Below are positions 1 to 5,634 of a DNA stretch of 5,634 nt, piece by piece; position 1 is the first letter of the stretch; each line of letters starts with the position of its first letter. The translations under genes and the position numbers were made by a program. The notes below the pieces were generated by a model. That model ran no database searches and was not told the origin of the DNA. It worked only from the letters and a program-made list of their open reading frames with translations. Source of the stretch: DATEPR01 sp036503065 (GTDB lineage: Bacteria > Actinomycetota > Actinomycetes > Mycobacteriales > Pseudonocardiaceae); contig DASXXM010000277.1 of NCBI GenBank assembly GCA_036503065.1, positions 1 through 5,634 of the forward strand. The letters run 5' to 3'.

Positions 1-237
1 CCATATCTTGGCGAACTCCTGCCCGGCGGGAACCTGATCGGGGAGGGTGTGTGCGGTCTCCCAGTAGACCATCGTCTCGTACATTCGTCGTCCGTAGAGG
101 TAGGTTCCCACCGGCCGTTCGAGGTCGTTGACGAAGGTGTGCACCTCCTCGTCGGGCGCCGCCCAATCAAAGTTGCCGTCGTTGTCCTCGACGTATCCAT
201 CGAGCGACGTAATGGTCGAATACATCAGCTTGGCCAT
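1..237 (-). CDS. Dihydrofolate reductase family protein (RibD C-terminal-like), 5' part only
   Basis: The visible N-terminal 79 residues belong to the actinobacterial 'dihydrofolate reductase family' (RibD C-terminal fold), NAD(P)H-dependent reductases usually about 180-190 residues long. The gene therefore continues past the left edge and over half is missing. The protein starts MAKLMYSTITSLDGYVED, the usual first strand followed by the S-x-DG-(Y/F) motif (residues 11-15). FDWAAPDEEVHTF (23-35) and GTYLYGRRMYETM (44-56) are typical of this subfamily; the GR-x-MYE stretch lies near the cofactor site in relatives. The start is the ATG at 237-235. No Shine-Dalgarno is visible, but a TAGAAT box sits just upstream, suggesting a nearly leaderless message. 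It is the last visible gene of the minus-strand series, 96 bp after the UvrA-like gene. The family is clear; the substrate is not, and it need not act on dihydrofolate. Confidence 0.9.
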   Translation of the reverse strand, partial: MAKLMYSTITSLDGYVEDNDGNFDWAAPDEEVHTFVNDLERPVGTYLYGRRMYETMVYWETAHTLPDQVPAGQEFAKIW

Positions 238-247
238 GATGCCGGTT

Positions 248-253
248 ATTCTA
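248..253 (-). promoter_or_regulatory. Candidate -10 box for the DHFR-like gene
   Basis: TAGAAT on the minus strand fits the actinobacterial TAnnnT -10 pattern. Transcription would start near 241-240, giving a leader of only about 3-5 nt before the ATG at 237. No recognisable -35 hexamer is seen at 16-18 bp. The lack of a Shine-Dalgarno fits a leaderless message. This is inferred from motif and spacing only. Confidence 0.4.
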
Positions 254-333
254 TTTCTCGGCTCAAGATTTGATCTCCCGCCTGGTGCTGTCAGATGAGA
301 GAACCCGACTCAGGTGTCCGCCAGGGGCCTCGG

Positions 334-2724
<2,391 letters not shown>

Positions 2725-2780
2725 CGTGTCTCCATCTGTCAGCCATCTAGGGAAGTTCGTGCACCAGCGGAATCAGCACT

Positions 2781-3131
2781 TTACGGGTCCTGGAGCAACC
2801 CGAGCACGTTGCCGTCGGGGTCGGTGAAGGTGGCCACCCGGCGGCCGCCACCGACGTCGTGCACCGGCTCGTGCACGGCGGCACCGGCCGCGGTCACCTC
2901 GGCCAGCTTCGCCTCGATGTCCGCCACGTGCCAGTAGGTCACCGGCGAGGTCATGGCCTGCGGTCCACCGCCCGGCACCAGCCCGATCTGCTGGCCTGCG
3001 GCCTCGAAGCCGACGTAGTAGGACGAGTCGCTCTGCGGCGGCACGCCGAGCAGGGCGGCGTACACCGCCTTGGCCTTGTCCAGATCGGACACGGGATGCA
3101 GCACGGTCCTGATGCCCTCGTTGGCGCTCAT
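2781..3131 (-). CDS. VOC family protein (glyoxalase/bleomycin-resistance fold)
   Basis: A 116-residue single-domain protein with the paired beta-alpha-beta-beta-beta halves of the vicinal oxygen chelate superfamily (about residues 7-53 and 63-114). Recognisable pieces are TVLHPVSDLDKAKAVYAALLG (9-29, written here as the VLHPVSD strand and the following helix), the second-half start TYWHVADIEA (65-74) and the closing FTDPDGNVLGLLQ (102-114). His12 and His68 are at usual metal-ligand positions, while the last ligand position, often Glu, appears to be Gln114, so activity may be non-enzymatic binding. The ATG at 3131 is chosen because AGGAG lies five nt upstream (3141-3137). An in-frame ATG at 3164 would add 11 residues (MDITTTTSGVT). 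It sits between tetR and the UvrA-like gene on the same strand, which suggests drug or toxic-metabolite binding, but the substrate cannot be read from sequence. Confidence 0.9.
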   Translation of the reverse strand: MSANEGIRTVLHPVSDLDKAKAVYAALLGVPPQSDSSYYVGFEAAGQQIGLVPGGGPQAMTSPVTYWHVADIEAKLAEVTAAGAAVHEPVHDVGGGRRVATFTDPDGNVLGLLQDP

Positions 3132-3171
3132 GGTCACTCCTGAAGTAGTGGTCGTGATGTCCATGGCGGCA

Positions 3172-3177
3172 ACGCTA
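3172..3177 (-). promoter_or_regulatory. Candidate -10 box upstream of the VOC gene
   Basis: TAGCGT on the minus strand fits TAnnnT. Transcription would begin near 3165, adjacent to an in-frame ATG at 3164. A matching -35 is not evident. It would let the VOC and UvrA-like genes be expressed independently of tetR. Confidence 0.3.
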
Positions 3178-3222
3178 GCCGCGGGCCCGGTGGCCGCGCT
3201 TCTCCAAACCTGATCGGTCCGG

Positions 3223-3801
3223 TCACCCGGAAGCCGCGAGCACGGCGTGCACGGCGGCGCGCACGCCGGCCGAGACGACAGCGGGGGATGAGTCGTCGAG
3301 TTTGCCGTCGAGGTGCAGGAACGCGAGACCGTGCACCAGGGCCCAGACCGCGGTCGACATCGCTTCGGGGTTGGCGTCGGGAAAGCACCGGCCGACAATG
3401 GCCCGGACGTACCCGGAGATGGCGGCGGTGGCGGCGACCCGTTCCGGGCTGTCCCGATCACAGGGCTCCGCGAACATCACCCGAAACAGTGCGGGCCGTC
3501 GCAGCGCGAACCGAACGTAGGCGACGGCGACGGCGGCAAGGTCGTCGTGGGTCGACGGCGACGGGTGCGCAGCCGCGAGTGAGTGAGCCAGCTCGCGGTA
3601 GCCGACGGCGGCCACCGCCGAGACCAGCGCGTCGCGGTCGGCGTAGTGGCGGTAGGGCGCGGAGTGTGCGACACCGGCACGCCGCGCCACGGCGCGCAGT
3701 GACAGCGCGCTGGCACCCTCCTCCTCCAGCAACTCCAGCGCGGCCTGCAGGCACGCGGCGCGGAGATCGCCGTGGTGGTACGTGGAACTCGATGTCGGCA
3801 T
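3223..3801 (-). CDS. TetR/AcrR family transcriptional regulator with WHG-type C-terminal domain
   Basis: A 192-residue cytosolic repressor-type protein. The N-terminus carries YHHGDLR (8-14) followed by a TetR helix-turn-helix: LSLRAVARRAGVAHSAPYRHY (34-54; helices 2-3, DNA recognition) and the DRDALV segment (55-60). The C-terminal ligand-binding and dimerisation half contains WALVHGLA (153-160), the hallmark of the WHG-domain subfamily common in actinobacteria. Length is normal for TetR proteins. The ATG at 3801 has GAGG seven nt upstream (3812-3809). It is divergent from the Old Yellow Enzyme gene, and the shared spacer carries an 18-bp-arm inverted repeat that is its probable operator. 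It most likely represses itself and the oxidoreductase, and possibly the downstream VOC/UvrA-like genes by read-through. The inducer is unknown; a substrate of the neighbouring enzyme is a reasonable guess. Confidence 0.93.
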   Translation of the reverse strand: MPTSSSTYHHGDLRAACLQAALELLEEEGASALSLRAVARRAGVAHSAPYRHYADRDALVSAVAAVGYRELAHSLAAAHPSPSTHDDLAAVAVAYVRFALRRPALFRVMFAEPCDRDSPERVAATAAISGYVRAIVGRCFPDANPEAMSTAVWALVHGLAFLHLDGKLDDSSPAVVSAGVRAAVHAVLAASG

Positions 3802-3816
3802 GGGCCATCCTCACGC

Positions 3817-3863
3817 ATGTTGACAGTGGTCACATGGCCGGTTAGTGTGACCACTGCCAACAT
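3817..3863. promoter_or_regulatory. Probable TetR operator: 18-bp-arm inverted repeat between tetR and the OYE gene
   Basis: Left arm ATGTTGACAGTGGTCACA (3817-3834) and right arm TGTGACCACTGCCAACAT (3846-3863) are reverse complements except at one position, separated by 11 bp. Each arm also has a weak internal dyad (TGAC-N4-GTCA on the left, TGAC-N4-GCCA on the right), so each could bind one TetR dimer. The repeat covers the -35 and -10 of the plus-strand promoter and lies within the start region proposed for tetR. Position and symmetry make it the natural target of the adjacent regulator. Confidence 0.8.
3820..3848 (+). promoter_or_regulatory. Promoter of the OYE-family oxidoreductase gene
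   Basis: A perfect -35 TTGACA (3820-3825), a 17-bp spacer and TAGTGT (3843-3848) as -10, a good TAnnnT match. The start would be near 3855, giving about a 34-nt leader before the ATG at 3889. The whole promoter lies inside the inverted repeat, so a bound repressor would occlude it. Confidence 0.7.
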
Positions 3864-3867
3864 TCTA
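3862..3867 (-). promoter_or_regulatory. Candidate -10 box for tetR
   Basis: TAGAAT on the minus strand, at the outer edge of the right operator arm, would give a start near 3855 and a leader of about 54 nt before the tetR ATG at 3801. No clear -35 is seen. An alternative is TTGGCA (3860-3855) with a poor -10, CCATGT, 17 bp on. Either would overlap the inverted repeat, consistent with autoregulation. Confidence 0.35.
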
Positions 3868-3888
3868 GGCGATGGATGGATTCCCGCG

Positions 3889-5148
3889 ATGTCGAGTGAG
3901 CTGTTCGCCCCGCTGGTACTGCGCTCCGGGCTGGTCCTGCGCAACCGAATCGCGAAGGCGGCGATGGAGGAAGGGATGGCCGGTCGCGCGCAGTTGCCCG
4001 ACCAGCGGCTGGTGTCGCTGTACCGGCGGTGGGGCGCCGGTGGTGCCGGGCTGCTGATCACCGGCAACGTCATGGTCCACGCCAGGGCGCTGACCGGTCC
4101 GGCCGGCGTGGTGCTCGATGTGGACACGCCGCTGGCGCCGTTCCGGAGCTGGGCGGCGGCCGGCAAGGCAGGCGGCGCGGCGATGTGGATGCAGATCAGC
4201 CATCCCGGTCGCCAGGTGCCGGCGAACCTGCCCGGCGTCGTGTGGGGACCGTCCGCGGTCGGTGTCGACCTGGGCAGGCACACCACGCGGTTCGGCCGCC
4301 CTGTCGCGATGACACGGGAGCAGATCGACGCCACGGTGGAACGGTTCGCCGTGACGGCGGTGCGTGCCGAACGCGCCGGATTCGACGGCGTCGAGGTGCA
4401 CGCCGCACATGGCTATCTGTTGTCGCAGTTCCTGTCGCCGTTGGCCAACCGGCGAACCGACCGGTGGGGCGGGTCGTTGGCGAACCGGGCGCGGCTGCTG
4501 CTGGACAGCGTGCGGGCGATCCGCTCGGTGGTGTCGCCGTCGTTCGCGGTCGCGGTGAAACTGAACTCGGCCGATTTCCAGCGCGGCGGGTTCGACGCGG
4601 CCGACGCGCAGCGGGTGATCGCGATGCTGGCACCGCTCGGCGTCGACCTGGTCGAGTTGTCGGGCGGCAACTACGAGAGCCCGGCCATGTCCGGCCGCCC
4701 GGCGCAGGAGCAGCGCGAGGTTCGCACGGCCGCCCGCGAGGCGTACTTTCTCGAGTTGGCAACGGAACTGGCCAGGACGAGCCCGCTGCCGCTGATGCTG
4801 ACCGGCGGGATTTCCCGGCGGGAGACGGCAGAGCAGGTGCTGGCCAACGGTGTCGCGGTGGTCGGTATGGCCACCGCCCTCGCGGGCACTCCGGATCTGC
4901 CCAACCGCTGGCGCGCCGGAGCGCAAGCCGGAGCGCAAGCCGGTGCGCGGCCGCGGCCGGTGACCTGGTCGGACCGGACACTCGCGTCGGCCGCCGGCAT
5001 GGCGCTGGTCCGGTATCAGCTGCGTCGGATCGCCCGCGGTGGCAGTCCCCGGCTCGGCACGCATCCGGCACACGCGCTGGCCTGCGATCAACTGGCTGCG
5101 CGCCGCGCGCTGCGCCGATACCGCAGCTGGCTGCGGACCTCCGCCTGA
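3889..5148 (+). CDS. NADH:flavin oxidoreductase / Old Yellow Enzyme family protein
   Basis: A 419-residue FMN-binding TIM-barrel oxidoreductase expected to reduce activated C=C bonds with NAD(P)H. Motifs: LFAPLVLRSGLVLRNRIAKAA region (5-25, barrel start), MQISHPGRQ (101-109, flavin/phosphate region), HAAHGYLLSQFLSP (171-184) and NRRTDRWGGSLANR (187-200). His171, His174 and Tyr176 align by eye with the substrate-binding pair and active-site Tyr of YqjM. TGGI (305-308) and GVAVVGMATALAG (321-333) are the C-terminal phosphate-binding strands. After the barrel, a basic tail (about 357-419, with VRYQLRRIARG and RRYRSWL) is present; no iron-sulfur or NAD domain follows, so it is a single-domain enzyme. 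Residue 27 is Glu where YqjM has its flavin-tuning Cys. The ATG at 3889 gives the expected N-terminus; its Shine-Dalgarno is weak (GGA, 8 nt upstream). It is divergent from tetR and probably TetR-controlled. The substrate is unknown. Confidence 0.93.
   Translation: MSSELFAPLVLRSGLVLRNRIAKAAMEEGMAGRAQLPDQRLVSLYRRWGAGGAGLLITGNVMVHARALTGPAGVVLDVDTPLAPFRSWAAAGKAGGAAMWMQISHPGRQVPANLPGVVWGPSAVGVDLGRHTTRFGRPVAMTREQIDATVERFAVTAVRAERAGFDGVEVHAAHGYLLSQFLSPLANRRTDRWGGSLANRARLLLDSVRAIRSVVSPSFAVAVKLNSADFQRGGFDAADAQRVIAMLAPLGVDLVELSGGNYESPAMSGRPAQEQREVRTAAREAYFLELATELARTSPLPLMLTGGISRRETAEQVLANGVAVVGMATALAGTPDLPNRWRAGAQAGAQAGARPRPVTWSDRTLASAAGMALVRYQLRRIARGGSPRLGTHPAHALACDQLAARRALRRYRSWLRTSA
4915..4947 (+). 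repeat. 12-bp tandem repeat inside the OYE gene
   Basis: GCCGGAGCGCAA occurs twice in tandem (4915-4926, 4927-4938), followed by a partial third copy GCCGGTGCG (4939-4947). In frame it encodes the Ala-Gly-Ala-Gln repeat at residues 343-353, a linker between the barrel and the C-terminal tail. Copy-number change by slippage would keep the frame. Confidence 0.75.
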
Positions 5149-5172
5149 CAGGTCCAAACAGGATCGACACCG

Positions 5173-5189
5173 AGCGCGACCTCCGCGCT
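5173..5189 (+). terminator. Weak candidate terminator hairpin after the OYE gene
   Basis: AGCGCG (5173-5178) and CGCGCT (5184-5189) form a perfect 6-bp GC stem with a 5-nt loop, 24 nt after the stop codon. There is no U-run, so it would be a tail-less actinobacterial-type terminator at best. Confidence 0.3.
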
Positions 5190-5246
5190 GCACGGCAAAA
5201 TAAGCGCGCGCCATGAAAGCACGCAGCGCTCCGCCCCTGCACAACG

Positions 5247-5264
5247 CGCATGCTATAACATGCG
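5247..5264. repeat. 18-bp palindrome with one mismatched pair, CTATA core
   Basis: CGCATG (5247-5252) and CATGCG (5259-5264) flank CTATAA. The centre TATA is symmetric and only the C/A pair beside it mismatches. It is the first member of the TGCTATA family in this region. Confidence 0.75.
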
Positions 5265-5277
5265 TGCTATAGCAAAT
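5250..5277 (+). repeat. Two 14-bp-phased copies of the TGCTATA motif
   Basis: ATGCTATAACATGC (5250-5263) is followed directly by GTGCTATAGCAAAT (5264-5277). The centres of the CTATA(A/G) cores lie at 5255.5 and 5269.5, exactly 14 bp apart. The same 14-bp step recurs near 5500-5539. Confidence 0.65.
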
Positions 5278-5300
5278 AGCCATGCAAAGGGCAGGTGCCA

Positions 5301-5327
5301 TGCTATAGCAAGTACGCTATGGCGAGC
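5301..5327 (+). repeat. 27-bp direct repeat, left copy
   Basis: TGCTATAGCAAGTACGCTA (5301-5319) is identical to 5577-5595. After two mismatches the match continues for six more bases (GCGAGC), giving 25 of 27 identical. The copies are 276 bp apart in the same orientation. Confidence 0.9.
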
Positions 5328-5335
5328 GCCGAGTG

Positions 5336-5372
5336 CGGCCTGATGGTAGGCCGTGGAAGGCAGAGCCTCCAC
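5336..5372 (+). other. Two abutting stem-loops
   Basis: CGGCCT (5336-5341) pairs perfectly with AGGCCG (5348-5353) around a 6-nt loop. Immediately after, GTGGA-A-GGC (5353-5361) pairs with GCC-TCCAC (5365-5372) with one bulged A and a 3-nt loop. The two share base 5353, so they are adjacent or alternative. A structured RNA is possible. Confidence 0.45.
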
Positions 5373-5385
5373 AAAACCCGGGGCG

Positions 5386-5419
5386 GTCCAGTGGGCTGCA
5401 TCATCAGCCTGCACCGGAC
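5386..5419 (+). other. Long imperfect stem-loop
   Basis: GTCC (5386-5389) pairs with GGAC (5416-5419), GTG (5391-5393) with CAC (5412-5414), and GGCTG (5394-5398) with CAGCC (5405-5409). The interruptions are one mismatch and a 2-nt bulge; the loop is CATCAT. Twelve base pairs are possible in all. Confidence 0.45.
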
Positions 5420-5479
5420 GCTTGATTCTCGGCTGCGAATACTTGCCAAGCAGGCCAAGGACGGTACGGTCGAACCGGG

Positions 5480-5499
5480 AACGGTCCAGTAGGACCGTT
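5480..5499. other. Perfect 8-bp stem-loop next to the repeat cluster
   Basis: AACGGTCC (5480-5487) and GGACCGTT (5492-5499) are exact reverse complements around AGTA. It overlaps the start of the adjoining 28-bp palindrome, so the two structures would compete. No U-run follows, so a Rho-independent terminator is unlikely. Confidence 0.6.
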
Positions 5500-5524
5500 A
5501 CTATAGCATGTATGCTATAGTAAC
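5497..5524. repeat. 28-bp palindrome (13-bp perfect arms, 2-bp centre)
   Basis: GTTACTATAGCAT (5497-5509) and ATGCTATAGTAAC (5512-5524) are exact reverse complements separated by GT. Each arm holds one CTATAG core; their centres are 14 bp apart. It resembles a double operator site. Confidence 0.85.
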
Positions 5525-5539
5525 TATGCTATATCGGAC
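5498..5539 (+). repeat. Three 14-bp-phased CTATA copies
   Basis: TTACTATAGCATGT (5498-5511), ATGCTATAGTAACT (5512-5525) and ATGCTATATCGGAC (5526-5539) follow one another. Core centres are at 5503.5, 5517.5 and 5531.5. The regular step is the same as in the pair at 5250-5277. Confidence 0.65.
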
Positions 5540-5565
5540 TGTAGTAGCAGATGCGATATGCAGAG

Positions 5566-5597
5566 GGTAGCGTACTTGCTATAGCAAGTACGCTACC
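5566..5597. repeat. Perfect 32-bp palindrome
   Basis: The half GGTAGCGTACTTGCTA (5566-5581) is followed at once by its exact reverse complement (5582-5597), with TGCTATAGCA at the centre. Its right part is the second copy of the direct repeat that starts at 5301. Confidence 0.9.
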
Positions 5598-5603
5598 GCG
5601 AGC
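5577..5603 (+). repeat. 27-bp direct repeat, right copy
   Basis: The right copy of the repeat at 5301-5327, with 25 of 27 bases identical. It lies inside and just beyond the 32-bp palindrome, so the left copy also matches its inverted form (5568-5586). Confidence 0.9.
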
Positions 5604-5622
5604 CGTCCAGGTAGCTCTTGTC

Positions 5623-5634
5623 ATAGCATGCTAT
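5623..5634. repeat. 12-bp palindrome cut by the window edge
   Basis: ATAGCATGCTAT is a perfect palindrome ending at the last base. It is made of the same half-sites (ATAGC/GCTAT) in inverted order, so the array probably continues to the right. Confidence 0.6.

Larger units (their letters stand above)
5149..5634. other. Gene-poor, palindrome-rich region at the right end
   Basis: No convincing protein gene is seen on either strand. The first ~95 bp look like ordinary GC-rich spacer. From about 5245 the base composition becomes more AT-rich locally, and the palindromic core TGCTATAGCA or a close variant recurs at 5251, 5265, 5301, 5500, 5513, 5527, 5577 and in part at 5623. The central part (5320-5500) is GC-richer, with no core copies but several stem-loops. 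Possible identities are an operator or iteron array for a regulator encoded to the right, a small non-autonomous mobile element, or a structured RNA. No evidence in the window decides among these. Confidence 0.7.

Noticed and set aside
2781..3461. 226-residue extended version of the VOC protein
   Set aside because: The extension overlaps the tetR 3' end in another frame. A good AGGAG site supports the internal start at 3131, and 116 residues is the normal family size.
3772..3888. N-terminal extension of the OYE protein from the ATG at 3772
   Set aside because: It would run through the operator, upstream of the predicted transcription start, and into tetR. The OYE fold begins at the ATG at 3889.
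3865..5301. Long minus-strand frame opposite the OYE gene
   Set aside because: It lies opposite a clear enzyme gene, its composition is Arg/Gln/His-rich, and it has no recognisable motifs. High GC produces such open antisense frames.
5295..5492. 65-codon plus-strand frame as a protein gene
   Set aside because: It starts with GTG inside the repeat array, runs through several stem-loops, and has weaker third-position GC than the neighbouring genes. No whole-length family match is recognisable, so it is kept only as a speculative finding.
5440..5500. tRNA-like segment (GGTCGAACC)
   Set aside because: The T-loop-like string lacks the proper GGTTCGAnnCC context and no cloverleaf or acceptor stem can be formed.
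5245..5634. CRISPR array
   Set aside because: Repeats are short and palindromic with unequal or no spacers, unlike CRISPR repeat-spacer regularity.

Overview
The window looks like chromosomal DNA from a high-GC actinobacterium. Coding regions are strongly GC-rich, especially at third codon positions, and promoter-like -10 boxes have the TAnnnT form. The protein families (WHG-type TetR regulator, UvrA2/DrrC-like ATPase, short VOC protein, RibD-C/DHFR-like reductase, long-tailed Old Yellow Enzyme) are typical of Mycobacteriales or Pseudonocardiales. No genus can be assigned from sequence alone.

Layout. Four genes lie head-to-tail on the minus strand, reading from position 3801 down to 1: a TetR-family regulator (3801-3223), a VOC/glyoxalase-fold protein (3131-2781), a UvrA-like ABC ATPase without the UvrB-binding domain (2724-334), and the first 79 codons of a dihydrofolate-reductase-like/RibD-C protein (237 to beyond 1). 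Gaps are 91, 56 and 96 bp, so they may form one loose transcription unit, but -10-like boxes before the VOC and reductase genes suggest extra internal starts. On the plus strand an FMN-dependent Old Yellow Enzyme family oxidoreductase (3889-5148) is divergent from tetR. The 87-bp space between them carries an 18-bp-arm inverted repeat with one mismatch, overlapping a good plus-strand promoter. This is the classic arrangement of a TetR repressor controlling itself and a neighbouring enzyme.

The last ~490 bp (5149-5634) hold no convincing gene. From about 5245 this stretch is packed with copies of the palindromic core TGCTATAGCA. Some copies are in 14-bp phase, one sits in a perfect 32-bp palindrome, and a 27-bp near-exact direct repeat lies 276 bp apart. 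Between the repeats lie several RNA-type stem-loops. This is the most unusual part of the window. It could be a multi-site operator or iteron array for a regulator encoded to the right, a small mobile element, or a structured RNA region; the sequence does not decide between these.

Functionally, the VOC protein, UvrA-like ATPase and reductase are all of types linked to drug or electrophile defence, and the TetR/OYE pair would suit sensing and reduction of an electrophilic (enone/quinone-like) compound. That functional link is inference from gene order.
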